In this document: piece after piece, positions 25,038 through 34,353 of the stretch
Position numbering within the stretch: position 1 is the first letter of the stretch
How the letters are laid out: each line of letters starts with the position of its first letter
DNA from: Dyella marensis
Lineage (GTDB): Bacteria > Pseudomonadota > Gammaproteobacteria > Xanthomonadales > Rhodanobacteraceae
Reading direction: 5' to 3'
DNA: 44,247 nt
Assembly: GCF_900112865.1 (NCBI RefSeq)
Contig: NZ_FONH01000027.1
Location: 1 to 44,247, forward strand
The notes under the pieces: generated by a model
The model's input: the letters and a program-made list of their open reading frames with translations, nothing else
What the model was told of the DNA's origin: nothing
Databases searched by the model: none
Translations under genes and position numbers: made by a program

Positions 25038-25682
25038 CTACGCTCTGCGCAAAAACATATGCGTTGCGCGCTCACCGGGAATCACCTTGTCGCACCGGTA
25101 ACCCAGCGCGTGCATATCGAGCCCTTGGAACAGCGGCTCGCCACCGCCAAGCAGCACCGGACGCAGCGCAAGATGCATGTCGTCGATGCGCGAAGCGCTC
25201 AACAACTGCCGCACGGTTGCCACGCCACCGCCAACCCGAACATCCTTGCCGTTGGCCGCGGAGATGGCTTGCTTCACAGCGGAATCGATGCCGTCGGTGA
25301 CGAAATGAAATACGGTGCCACCCTTCATCACCAACGGTTCGCGCGCGTGATGGGTCAGCACGAACACCGGCACGTGATACGGCGGCTCGTCGCCCCACCA
25401 GCCTTTCCAGCTGTCATCCGGCCAAGGGCCGCGCACCGGGCCGAACATGTTGCGGCCGAGGATCCATGCACCGACTTCGGCAAAGCCTTGCTGGGCGATC
25501 TCGTCGTCGACACCCGTTTCGCCACCGTCGGCGCCCTGCATCGACCGCCACATGCGCGTCGGGAAAAACCATTCCATCAATTCCGGGCCGCGCACACCCA
25601 GCGGATGCTCCAGGCTCTGGTCAGGACCGGCGGCATAGCCGTCGAGTGATACAGCGAAGCTTCTCACCACAAGTCTGGTCAT
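25038..25682 (-). CDS. Dihydrofolate reductase / RibD C-terminal family protein
   Basis: A 214-residue protein of the bacterial bifunctional deaminase-reductase C-terminal (RibD_C) fold, of which DHFR-like stand-alone reductases such as YyaP/YwjB-type proteins are members. Visible features are the N-terminal strand VVRSFAVSLDGYAAGPDQS, AWILGRNMFGPVRGPW, the NADPH-binding VRVGGGVATVRQLLSA, and LRPVLLGGGEPLF. GGAGGA precedes the ATG at 25682. The substrate of this branch is unknown; true folate reduction is unlikely. It is convergent with the SDR gene. Confidence 0.88.
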   Translation of the reverse strand: MTRLVVRSFAVSLDGYAAGPDQSLEHPLGVRGPELMEWFFPTRMWRSMQGADGGETGVDDEIAQQGFAEVGAWILGRNMFGPVRGPWPDDSWKGWWGDEPPYHVPVFVLTHHAREPLVMKGGTVFHFVTDGIDSAVKQAISAANGKDVRVGGGVATVRQLLSASRIDDMHLALRPVLLGGGEPLFQGLDMHALGYRCDKVIPGERATHMFLRRA

Positions 25683-25716
25683 AAATCCTCCGTCGATGGG
25701 ACAGAATTAAAGATCA

Positions 25717-26712
25717 CTACGGAATCCGAGCAAGCTCACCCAATGCCACCCTCACCTTGGCATCCGCTTGCGCAGGAGTCCATGCGGCGATCTGTTTCAG
25801 CGAGCAGGTACGCCGCAAATGGCGGATTACCTGCAAGCCAAGCCAGTAGCCGGTGCGATTGGGCAGGCCTGGCTGATAAGGCGCGGCGGCTGCGTTGAAC
25901 CATTTCTTGAAGGCTTCCGGATGTTCGCTGTCGATCGCCTTGAACCGCGCATCGGCAAGGAAGCGATGCGCGATCCCGGCCAACCGGCTCGCTGGAATAT
26001 CGCCCAGGTCAGCCTGCAACAACAGCGCACCGTCGTCGTGCCCCGGCGATAGCTGGCTGCTTACATAAGCGGCCAACCCTTCTTCAAACAGCGGCACGGT
26101 GAGCGCAACGCCCGGCATGACGCCGTCATTGCTGAAACCGGCGTGCTTCGCGTGATAAAGATGAAAAAGCTCATGCGGGACCACGATGCCCAGGTCGGCC
26201 TTTTCCAACAGCAACGAGTCCACCGCGAAAGCCAGCACGGGCCGACCATCGGCAAGCACGCCGCTCTTCGCGTCGAAATTCGGCGCCAGCAGTAATTGCA
26301 CGGGGGGCTGCAGGTCGGCGTCAGGAAATACGCGGTGAAATCGCGGAATCTGCTGATCGAGCACACCTCGCAAGGCCCGCTCTTCCGTCGGGATATCCAC
26401 CGCCAAGGCCGGATAGGCCGCAAAACGCGCTTGCAGGAAACGCAACCTGCGGGCTTGCCAGTCCTGATGCTGCGACGCCTCCCATACCACCGAGGCATAC
26501 AGGTCCCGGCGTGGCGCCTCGATATCGCGATCCCAGGCGTCCAGTTGCTGCGCAAACGGACGCCCCTTGGCCGCCTGCCAAAACGCGGCGAAAGATGCAG
26601 CCACTGAGGAGCCGGCGCTTTCGTCGGCGGCTGATGCCGTCGGACAGAGGCAGCAACCAACCACGCCCACAGCTAGAGCGAAGGCGATCCTGGCGCCACG
26701 CAAGAAGTCCAT
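25717..26712 (-). CDS. Exported DUF2268-like putative zinc metalloprotease
   Basis: A 331-residue protein with a signal peptide (RGARIAFALAVGVVGCCLC, cleavage likely near ASAAD at residue 29). A zinc-binding HExxH, HELFH, lies at residues 180-184, with a candidate third ligand in FEEGLAAYVSS about 30 residues later. The end NRTGYWLGLQVIRHLRR resembles the C-terminal block of DUF2268 proteases. It is probably periplasmic. I prefer the ATG at 26712, since sequence upstream in that frame lacks signal-peptide logic; the ribosome binding site is weak. It lies 95 bases after the beta-lactamase-like gene on the same strand and may be co-transcribed with it. Substrate unknown. Confidence 0.78.
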   Translation of the reverse strand: MDFLRGARIAFALAVGVVGCCLCPTASAADESAGSSVAASFAAFWQAAKGRPFAQQLDAWDRDIEAPRRDLYASVVWEASQHQDWQARRLRFLQARFAAYPALAVDIPTEERALRGVLDQQIPRFHRVFPDADLQPPVQLLLAPNFDAKSGVLADGRPVLAFAVDSLLLEKADLGIVVPHELFHLYHAKHAGFSNDGVMPGVALTVPLFEEGLAAYVSSQLSPGHDDGALLLQADLGDIPASRLAGIAHRFLADARFKAIDSEHPEAFKKWFNAAAAPYQPGLPNRTGYWLGLQVIRHLRRTCSLKQIAAWTPAQADAKVRVALGELARIP

Positions 26713-26807
26713 GGCAATTCTTTGCCTGAGAGAGCCGGGGAAGCACCTGGACCTGCCGAAAGCAGAGTTCAATATGAAACGGCTCTCAAGGCCCTTGTCG
26801 CTATCCA

Positions 26808-27974
26808 TCAGAGCGCCTTGCGATCGATGCCAGACGCCGCATGAACCGTCATCGCCATGCTCTTCAGCGCGCTCTCCGTACCTTCGCAACTATCGTTCGC
26901 CAGCAGCGCAAAACCCTCGGCTTGCCCCGGAAACAGCACGACCTGGCTGGACATGCCACCGCTGCCGCCGCCATGGGCAAGCATCGATTGGCCATGATCG
27001 TAGGCCAGGTGCCACGGCATGGCCTCGCCGTCCTGGGCGCTCCCGGTCAGCGGTTGGCGTATGCGTTGGACGACTGGATCGTTGCCATCCAGCTGCCACT
27101 GCACGTACTTCGCCATGTCTTCGGTGCTCGAGTACAGGCCCCAGGCCGCGCCAGCGTTGCGCAGGTGGTAGGGCATCAGGTGGCCCTCCCGGTTGTAGCC
27201 TCGCAACAGACGCGCACGAGCGGCGCCCTCGACGGCGAAGCCCGTGGAATCCATGCCCAATGGCTTGAGCAAGCGTTGGCGCATCAAGGTCTCGAAAGGT
27301 TGCCCGTAGACCTTCTCCAGCCCCAGGCCAATCACCAGGTAGCCGGCGTTGGAGTACACCTCATCGCGTCCCGGCTCGCTGCGCAGGCTGACGTCATGCA
27401 GCGCGGACAGCAGGGTGTCGCGATTCAGTCCCCGCTGCAACGCATTCAGCTCATAGGGCAGCGTATTGAAATCCTTCTTCGCAAAGATCGCATCCGAGTC
27501 CGGAATATCGCGCGGCATTCCGGCCCGATGCGTGATCAGCGTCGCGAGCGTTATCGGCTTGCCCTGCCATGCAAGATTGGCGTAGGTGCCTGGAAGGAAG
27601 GATCGAAAATCCGCATCCACGCGCATCTTTCCCTGCTCCACCGCACGCGCGGCCAAGGCGCCGGTGAAGGTCTTCGTGACCGAGGCGATTTCATAGATGC
27701 TGCGGCGGCTTGGCAGCACATGGCCGTGCAGTTCGGTAGACCCGTAGTCATAGAAAAAGCGACCTTGCGGCGTTACGGCGACAATGGACAAACCTACGTG
27801 GCACGTGTTGCGAAAGTAGTCGGCGGCGGCGGTATCCACGGCAAGATCCAGCGGGGATCGATGCGGGTTGTCGGTGGCCACGGAAGCACCCGGCGCATGT
27901 GTGGCCAACGCGTTATTCAGGGCCAGCACGGCTCCCAGGCCGATGAAGCGCGCGACTCGATTCGACAACGGCAT
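26808..27974 (-). CDS. Exported serine hydrolase, class C beta-lactamase / penicillin-binding-like
   Basis: A 388-residue member of the beta-lactamase-related (PF00144) family. The nucleophile motif SxxK is SVTK with Ser98 and Lys101, the YxN motif is in VYSNAGYLVIG near residue 205, and the third motif is HGGGSGG near residue 340 in place of KTG. An N-terminal hydrophobic stretch (FIGLGAVLALNNALA) suggests export to the periplasm. The HGG version and the GMPRDIPDS region fit the esterase/peptidase-like members rather than a true AmpC, so resistance should not be assumed. A GGAG seven bases upstream supports the ATG at 27974. Confidence 0.9.
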   Translation of the reverse strand: MPLSNRVARFIGLGAVLALNNALATHAPGASVATDNPHRSPLDLAVDTAAADYFRNTCHVGLSIVAVTPQGRFFYDYGSTELHGHVLPSRRSIYEIASVTKTFTGALAARAVEQGKMRVDADFRSFLPGTYANLAWQGKPITLATLITHRAGMPRDIPDSDAIFAKKDFNTLPYELNALQRGLNRDTLLSALHDVSLRSEPGRDEVYSNAGYLVIGLGLEKVYGQPFETLMRQRLLKPLGMDSTGFAVEGAARARLLRGYNREGHLMPYHLRNAGAAWGLYSSTEDMAKYVQWQLDGNDPVVQRIRQPLTGSAQDGEAMPWHLAYDHGQSMLAHGGGSGGMSSQVVLFPGQAEGFALLANDSCEGTESALKSMAMTVHAASGIDRKAL

Positions 27975-28226
27975 GACTTGCTCCCGTGGCGCTCGTCAAT
28001 GGAGGACTGGCGGGGGGGATCGTCCTTCATGACAGGAGCCTGGCCTTGTGTCGAAGGTCATGGTGCAGGCGCGGGCTCAAGCAGCAAAATCATGCGGCGC
28101 GCTCATGGCCCTACTCGACGAGAGCGCGTGATTCAATCGGTCGAAGACTCTCGTCCACCCACTTGCCTGGCGTAGTGACGGCCTGTCTCCCCCTATACTG
28201 GCGTCCAGCATTCAACGGCAACACCG

Positions 28227-28937
28227 ATGACCGACCCCATTCGTCTCGCCAAACGCGTCGCCGCCCTGGCTCAATGCTCGCGGCGCGAAGCGGAAATGTA
28301 TATCGAAGGCGGCTGGGTGCGCGTGGACGGCGTGACCGTGGAGGAGCCGCAGTTCAAGGTGCTGGATCAGCACATCGAAATCGATCCCCATGCTCAGCTG
28401 GAACCCACCGAGCCCGTGACGCTGGCGTTGCATAAACCCGCCGGCGCTACGATCGATGAAGCTCGCGCCTTGATTCGCGCAGAAAGCCGCTCCACCGAGG
28501 ACACCTCCGGCGTACGTCCTCTTAAGCGCCACTTCGCCCGCCTGGAATCCCCGTTGCCGCTGCCCGACGAAGCCAGCGGCCTGGTGATATTCACGCAGGA
28601 CTGGCGGGTAAAGCGTCGCCTGGAAGACGATTTCGAGCGCATCGAGCAGGAGATCGTGGTTCAAGTAACAGGTGAGCTGGCACCGAACGGTCTTGCGTTG
28701 CTCAACCATGGACTGCGCTTCGACCATTACGCACTGCCGCCGATCAAGGTGAGCTGGCAGAACGAAAGCCACCTGCGCTTTGCCTTGAAGCGGATTGCGC
28801 CCGACAAGGTCGAGCGCATGTGCCATGCCGTGGGCCTGAAGGTGCTGGCGATGAAGCGCATCCGTATCGGCCGTATTCCCATGGCCCGGCTGCAGCCGGG
28901 CGAATGGCGCTATCTGGCCAGTACGGATCGCTTCTGA
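28227..28937 (+). CDS. S4-domain RsuA/RluB-like pseudouridine synthase homologue with altered active site
   Basis: A 236-residue homologue of the RsuA family. The S4 RNA-binding domain is at residues 1-48 (IRLAKRVAALAQCSRREAEMYIEGGWVRVDG), followed by TLALHKPAG, the usual start of the synthase domain, and late motifs VERMCHAVGLKVLAMKRIRIGRI and LQPGEWRYL. The catalytic motif is abnormal: the usual GRLDxDTxGLL is replaced by ARLESPLPLPDEASGLVIF (residues 104-122). The conserved Asp after RL is Glu107, and a short insertion precedes SGL. It may be inactive and work as an RNA-binding protein, or use Asp114. It lies alone, on the opposite strand to both neighbours. Confidence 0.85.
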   Translation: MTDPIRLAKRVAALAQCSRREAEMYIEGGWVRVDGVTVEEPQFKVLDQHIEIDPHAQLEPTEPVTLALHKPAGATIDEARALIRAESRSTEDTSGVRPLKRHFARLESPLPLPDEASGLVIFTQDWRVKRRLEDDFERIEQEIVVQVTGELAPNGLALLNHGLRFDHYALPPIKVSWQNESHLRFALKRIAPDKVERMCHAVGLKVLAMKRIRIGRIPMARLQPGEWRYLASTDRF

Positions 28938-28976
28938 TGACCTGAAGAACCCCGGCAGGCTCCTCAGGACTCTGCA

Positions 28977-29732
28977 TCAGTGATGATGCATTTCTACCGG
29001 CGTCCCGTCGGACCAGGTCCCGGCTCCGACCAGGAACACGAGAATCGGCGGCAGCTTCTTCGTTTCGGCATGCTGGTTCGGATAGAAGAACCAATAGGGA
29101 CTGGCCATGACCGGCGAACCCTCGGCGCCCGCCCCCCAGTCCTTGTCCTGGACCAGGGTGTCGAACATCAGATGCGGCATGTTGTGGTCGCCTTCGTCGG
29201 TCAGATACGACGATTTCGACATCATGTAATCCATGGCGCCGCTTTCCAGCTCCGGCAGCTGCTTGTTTGCATACGCGGCGGTGAGTGCCGACAGCATCTC
29301 CGCCTTGGAATGGCCGGCCATCGTCATCTTGGCGCGCAGATAAAAGACGGGCACTAACGATCGAGCGGCCTGGGGGTTCAGGCAATCGGCCGCCTTGATT
29401 TTCGGATTCCAGAATTCGGGCCAGTCGAACGGGCCGGACCAGCTTCTACCCACCAGGCAGACAAACCCGTTCTTGCCTTCCACTGCTTTCTCGTAGCCCT
29501 TGCGGCCCAGCACCAGGATCGTGGCGTCGCGGGAAATGGATGCCGGCGCCGCGCTTCGGGCCAGGGCTATTTCAGCGTCCCGGTCCATCAGGTATTGGTC
29601 GATCGGCGCCATCTTTGGATAGGGCGCCGCTGCCTCGGCTTTCTTCGCGTCCTGCGATAGCGCCTGCTGCGATGCACCAAGCATCGCCAGCAGAATGAAA
29701 CTCATGATCCGGATGGTGCGCTTCGCTTTCAT
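28977..29732 (-). CDS. Exported protein of unknown function
   Basis: A 251-residue protein with a strong ribosome binding site (AGGAGGAG) and a signal peptide (IMSFILLAMLGASQQALSQ, cleavage near residue 26). The mature protein has no motif I recognise; it contains ATILVLGRKGYEKAVEGKNGFVCLVGRSW, two Cys residues (in FVCLV and ADCLN), and ends in MHHH. The Cys pair could form a disulphide in the periplasm. The C-terminal region (FDTLVQDKDWGAG..MASPYWFFYPN) looks compact and folded. It is flanked by the S4 pseudouridine synthase homologue (convergent) and the hybrid kinase (217 bases upstream, same strand). Confidence 0.75.
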   Translation of the reverse strand: MKAKRTIRIMSFILLAMLGASQQALSQDAKKAEAAAPYPKMAPIDQYLMDRDAEIALARSAAPASISRDATILVLGRKGYEKAVEGKNGFVCLVGRSWSGPFDWPEFWNPKIKAADCLNPQAARSLVPVFYLRAKMTMAGHSKAEMLSALTAAYANKQLPELESGAMDYMMSKSSYLTDEGDHNMPHLMFDTLVQDKDWGAGAEGSPVMASPYWFFYPNQHAETKKLPPILVFLVGAGTWSDGTPVEMHHH

Positions 29733-29949
29733 GGGACTCCTCCTGATGAGTGGCTACGCTTTCAATCGACCTGCGACAGGCCGCCGATGGGCTGCCTTCA
29801 GGATGTCGACGAACGACCACCCGGAAATTCGACAAGCCGGCCGGACAAATCAGGGACTGTACCCACGGGTCAGAAGCGGGCACCGGGACCATCGAATTGG
29901 GCTGCACTCCGCTATCCAGGAAAAAGGCGGCGGCTGAGCACCGATAAAG

Positions 29950-32900
29950 TTATTCATGGGCTGAAGCGGCCACGGTCGGATACTCCGCAAGCACCTGCTG
30001 CAACTCGCTCATGACAAGGGCGAGCGCCCGAATGAATGCTGCCTTGTGCCGGTGCATATTCCCCACATGCCCAGCCCACGCCGCGTTCTCCAGCCGTTCG
30101 GCGGCATTGCACAGCGCATCGGCATGAAGATACGCAGCCGATCCGCGGACGGCGTGGACGAGGTTGGCCACGGCCGTCGTACGGCGGGCCTGGATGTAGT
30201 CATCCAGACGCACCGATGCATCGTCGAAGTCGGTGATGAAGTGACGCATGACCGACAGCAGCATGTCGTGCTTTCCTTCCATGCGCTCGAGCGCCGTCCG
30301 CAGATCCATCGACGATGCGTGGGGCACACGCGAATCGGCAGCTGCCGTTTCCGCTTGATCGTCCGCAACCGGCACATCGTCCCATCCGCCCTGGCGAGCT
30401 GGCGACATCCATTTCGCCAACGTCTCATAAAGCATTCCCGCATCGAGCGGCTTGGTGAGGTGGGCGTTCATGCCCGCCTCCATGCTGGCGGCGCGATCCT
30501 GCGGCCGCGCGAGCGCCGTCAAGGCGATGATCGGCAAGTGCGCCCAGCGCGCATGCCGGCGAATCTCCCGCGCGGTGGCCAGGCCATCCATGCCAGGCAT
30601 ATGGATGTCCAGCAGCATCGCATCGTAATGCTGCGATGCCAGGCGGCTCAGTGCGCTTTCCCCATCCGGAGCCACGTCCACGGCAAGGCCGGCGGCGAGC
30701 AGGAACTCGCTGGCCACCTCCCGGTTGAGCGCGTGATCGTCCACCACCAGCACGCGCTGGCCGCGGCAATTCCCGAGGATCGCGCCAGCCGAGGTAAGCG
30801 CATCGGTGGGCGCGACGCGGCGGGTCGGCGCATCCGTCGAATCCCGCTGCGCGAAGATGCTTTCGACAGTCTCCAACAGGGTCGATTCCGTGACGGGCTT
30901 GATCAGCAGGCCGTCCAACTGCAACTGCTCGACCTGGTGGATCACTTCCTCGCGGCCGTAAGCGGTAACCATCAGCACCGCGGGTGTCTGCTGCAGCTCG
31001 TGGTCCGCCCGGATGCGTCGCGCCACTTCCAGGCCGTCCAGCCCCGGCATCCGCCAATCCATCAGGACCAGGTCGAAGGCGCGCTGGTCGCGCGCCGCGT
31101 TTTTCAACGCCTCGATCGCTTCCTGTCCCGAGGCGGCCGTCGTGACGTTCATGCGGAACTGCCGCAGCATCCGGGCAAAGATCGATCTGGCGCTGGCGTT
31201 GTCGTCGGTGACCAGGACCCGCTTGCCGGCCAGGCCCGGCTGCCGGCCCGCGAACGGTTGTGCTTCGAGGCCCTGCCGCACACCCACATCGATGGTGAAA
31301 TGGAAGGTGGCGCCCTCACCGGGTTTGCTGCGCACGCCAATGCTGCCGCCCATCAGTTCGACCAGCCGCCGGCAGATCACCAGGCCGAGTCCGGTGCCGC
31401 CGTATTTGCGCGAGGTAGCGCTTTCGGCCTGGTTGAAGGCCTGGAAAAGGCGATCGGCCTGCCATGCGTCCAGGCCGATGCCGGTGTCGCGTACCTCGAA
31501 GCGCAGCCGCGACCGCTGCCCGTCGAGCTTGTCCACCAGGCAGACCGAAACGATGACCTCGCCACGCGCGGTGAATTTGACGGCATTGCTGACCAGGTTG
31601 ATCAAGACCTGGCCGAGCCGGAACGCATCGCCGACCAGATGTTCCGGCACGCCGGCCGTTGTGGTGTAGGCGATTTCCAGGCCTTTCTCTTCGGCCTTCA
31701 TCGCCGTGACGGCGGCGACGGCATCGAGCACGGACGATAGCGTGAAATCGGCCGCTTCCAGCGCCAGCCCGCCGGCCTCGATCTTCGAGTAATCCAGCAC
31801 GTTATTAATGATCGTGAGCAGGTTTTCCGCAGACGCATGGACCTTGCCCAGATAATTGCGCTGTTTCGGCGCCAGCTCGGTCTGCAGCGCCAGGCGCGAC
31901 ATGCCGAGCACGGTATTCATCGGCGTGCGTATTTCATGGCTCATGACGGCCAGGAAGTCGCTCTTGGCGCGCTCGGCGGATTCGGCGGCCTCCTTGGCGT
32001 GCAGCAGCACCTCGGCAGCACGGCGCTCGTCGGTGATGTCCCGGTTCACCCCGATCGCGCGAAGCGGCGCGCCGTCGGCGGCACGGAAAATCTGCGCCTG
32101 CGCCCGCAGATGGCGCACCTCGCCGGTCGGCCACTGGATACGGAATTCGGTGTCGAACGCATGCGCGTGAGCGTCGCCAAGCGCGTCTTCCCAGCGCTTC
32201 AGCAAGGCGGCGCGATCTTCCGGATGGATCCGTTCGAGCCAATCCTGCAGACGGCCGCTGAACGTGCCTGGCGCCATCCGGTAGAGCGCATGCATCGGCT
32301 CGTCCCAGGTAAAGCTTTGCCCGGTTACCTCCGGCAGCTCCCAGATGCCGACGCCGCTGACGCCGAGCGCCAGCTGCAGGCGCTCGTTGAGCGCCAGGAT
32401 GGCGGCCTCGCTCTCTTTGCGCGCCGTGATGTCGGTATGCGTGCCGATCACCCGCAGCGGCTGTCCATCCGTCCCGCGCTCGATCACCTTGCCGCGGTCG
32501 AGGATCCAGCGCCACCGGCCATCCCTGGTGCGCATGCGGTGCTCCAGCACGAAGTCGAGGCTGCGCCCCTGCAGGTGGGCTTCGATGATGTCCCAGCAGC
32601 GCGCAACGTCGTCTGGATGCACGCGCTGCGACCATTCGCTCACCGTGGAACCGATGTCTTCCTCGGCGTGACCGAGCATGGCTTTCCACTGGTGCGAGTA
32701 GAAGACATGCCCACTGCGCATATCCCAGTCCCAGATACCGTCGCCGGAACCGTCGAGCGCGAACTGCCACCGCGCCTCGCTCCGCCGCAGTTCCAGCTCG
32801 GCCAGCTTCGCCTCGGTCTGGTCGCGCGAAATGCCGAGGAGGCCGATCAAGCGCCCCTCGCTGTCACGCAGCGGCGCCTTGGTCGACGCATAGGTGCGCG

Positions 32901-34026
32901 GGTTCCCGTCGACGACAGCGGTCTCTTCGATGCTGTAGGGACGATCCGTCTGCAGCACCTGGCGGTCGTTCTGCACCAGTGCGTTGGCAATGTCCGGCGG
33001 AAAGATTTCGGTATCGAGACGGCCGATGATGTCGTCCGCCGTCCTGCCCATGACCTGTTCCACCGCTGGGTTGACCAGCACATAGCGACCGGCGCAATCC
33101 TTCACGTAGACCAGGTCCGGCGTTCCTCTCAGCACGCCTTCTAGCAGGGCCAGGGTCTCCTGCAACTGGCGGGTCTGAGCGGTCAGGCGTTCCGTGGTGG
33201 CGGTCAGCCGCGCCTCGAGTTCCTTTTCGTGGGTGACATCGATGATCGTGCCGATCATGCGCAGAATGCTGCCGTCGGGCGCATACTCCACCACGCGCCC
33301 GCGGCTCAGCACCCAGATCCAGCGGTCTTGCGTCTGGTGGCGCAGCCGGTAGTAGGCATCGAACTCCCTCTCGCCGCTGATACGCACTCTCTCCGTGGCT
33401 TCGAACAAGCGGCCCTGATCGTCGGGATGCATCCTGCTCAGCCATCGGCTGATGTGGTGGACGTGCTCCTCATCCGGCAGGTCGAGCATGACCTGCCATT
33501 GCGAAGAGACTTCGACCATGCCGGTCGGCACGTGGAAATCCCACACCACCTGGCGCGATCCGCTCAAGGTCTGGTTCCAGCGACGCTGGGCCTCCTCCAG
33601 TGCCAGTTCGGCCTGCTGCTGGGCGCTGATGTCCGAGAGCTGGATGAAGTAGCCCGCACCTGCCGCGGCCTTGCCGAGCCGGGAAATTTTCAGCTTCCCG
33701 TGCAGCACGCTGCCGTCGTGGCGCGGATGACGGAAAGCGGTCTGGATCTGCTTGATATCACCGCGGCGCATGGCGTCAAGCTCGCCGAGGAAGTGCTCGC
33801 GATCCGCTGGAGAGATGAATTCATCGATGGCCCTGCCGATGCATTCGTCCCGCGTGCAGCTCAACATGTCGCAAAGAGCGTTATTTGCGTAGAGCCAACG
33901 CCCTTCCGGATCGGTCAGCGCGATACCGACTAGCGCATGGTCCAGGAGGCTTTCCCATAGCTCGGCTGGATCGTTGAAGCCAGGTAAACCATAAGCCGGC
34001 GACGTCGCGTTCGAAGCATCGGTCAT
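29950..34026 (-). CDS. Hybrid sensor histidine kinase: PAS x5, kinase, two receivers, HPt
   Basis: A 1358-residue soluble phosphorelay protein with no transmembrane helix. Five PAS domains (about residues 20-665; several PAS_3-like with HPDD/HPED motifs, and a PAS_4-like one with GTPDLVYVKD) precede the kinase core. His697 in MSHEIRTPMN is the phosphoacceptor; NLVSNAVKFT, DTGIGL and GGTGLGL build the ATP site. Receiver 1 has Asp990 (MDWRMPG), receiver 2 has Asp1140 (LDIHMPG), and the HPt domain has His1291 (HAVRGSAA). All phosphorelay residues are intact. The start at 34026 has GGGGGA upstream, inside a small hairpin (CCAC..GTGG). No response regulator gene adjoins it, so its output partner lies elsewhere. 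Confidence 0.94.
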   Translation of the reverse strand: MTDASNATSPAYGLPGFNDPAELWESLLDHALVGIALTDPEGRWLYANNALCDMLSCTRDECIGRAIDEFISPADREHFLGELDAMRRGDIKQIQTAFRHPRHDGSVLHGKLKISRLGKAAAGAGYFIQLSDISAQQQAELALEEAQRRWNQTLSGSRQVVWDFHVPTGMVEVSSQWQVMLDLPDEEHVHHISRWLSRMHPDDQGRLFEATERVRISGEREFDAYYRLRHQTQDRWIWVLSRGRVVEYAPDGSILRMIGTIIDVTHEKELEARLTATTERLTAQTRQLQETLALLEGVLRGTPDLVYVKDCAGRYVLVNPAVEQVMGRTADDIIGRLDTEIFPPDIANALVQNDRQVLQTDRPYSIEETAVVDGNPRTYASTKAPLRDSEGRLIGLLGISRDQTEAKLAELELRRSEARWQFALDGSGDGIWDWDMRSGHVFYSHQWKAMLGHAEEDIGSTVSEWSQRVHPDDVARCWDIIEAHLQGRSLDFVLEHRMRTRDGRWRWILDRGKVIERGTDGQPLRVIGTHTDITARKESEAAILALNERLQLALGVSGVGIWELPEVTGQSFTWDEPMHALYRMAPGTFSGRLQDWLERIHPEDRAALLKRWEDALGDAHAHAFDTEFRIQWPTGEVRHLRAQAQIFRAADGAPLRAIGVNRDITDERRAAEVLLHAKEAAESAERAKSDFLAVMSHEIRTPMNTVLGMSRLALQTELAPKQRNYLGKVHASAENLLTIINNVLDYSKIEAGGLALEAADFTLSSVLDAVAAVTAMKAEEKGLEIAYTTTAGVPEHLVGDAFRLGQVLINLVSNAVKFTARGEVIVSVCLVDKLDGQRSRLRFEVRDTGIGLDAWQADRLFQAFNQAESATSRKYGGTGLGLVICRRLVELMGGSIGVRSKPGEGATFHFTIDVGVRQGLEAQPFAGRQPGLAGKRVLVTDDNASARSIFARMLRQFRMNVTTAASGQEAIEALKNAARDQRAFDLVLMDWRMPGLDGLEVARRIRADHELQQTPAVLMVTAYGREEVIHQVEQLQLDGLLIKPVTESTLLETVESIFAQRDSTDAPTRRVAPTDALTSAGAILGNCRGQRVLVVDDHALNREVASEFLLAAGLAVDVAPDGESALSRLASQHYDAMLLDIHMPGMDGLATAREIRRHARWAHLPIIALTALARPQDRAASMEAGMNAHLTKPLDAGMLYETLAKWMSPARQGGWDDVPVADDQAETAAADSRVPHASSMDLRTALERMEGKHDMLLSVMRHFITDFDDASVRLDDYIQARRTTAVANLVHAVRGSAAYLHADALCNAAERLENAAWAGHVGNMHRHKAAFIRALALVMSELQQVLAEYPTVAASAHE

Positions 34027-34065
34027 ATCCACATTCCCCCGTGGAAATCTGGTTAGGGCCGGCAT

Positions 34066-34353
34066 CCATGCACCGCCCAGAATGCGCTATCCACCGCCGG
34101 ATGTACGCGCGATGGTCGTTGCACAGCGCAGCAGACGGAATCGTGCTGGCTGATGCATGCACAGTTTTGGCGACGGCCATGCGGCCAGGAATCAGATAAG
34201 TCCTAGCCTTTTGCGAGAAAAGTTTTTTGTTTGAAACATGCCGGCGCTGATCTCATGCCATCAGTTCGCGACGGATCAAGGCTCATATGCGTGCCGAGTC
34301 TTTCGACTGATTAATCAGATTCGCCTTGGCTAAAACGAGGCGCAATGAATGTC
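34066..34353. other. Intergenic region upstream of the hybrid kinase and hotdog gene
   Basis: This gap of about 290 bases, between divergent genes, holds no convincing gene. It includes an AT-rich tract around 34205-34240 and a perfect 12-base palindrome CTGATTAATCAG at 34307-34318, which could be a regulator site. Base composition is clearly more AT-rich than in the neighbouring coding sequence. Confidence 0.5.

Noticed and set aside
26808..27974. Calling this gene an AmpC antibiotic-resistance beta-lactamase
   Set aside because: The family motifs SxxK and YxN are shared with esterases and peptidases, and the third motif is HGGGSGG rather than KTG.
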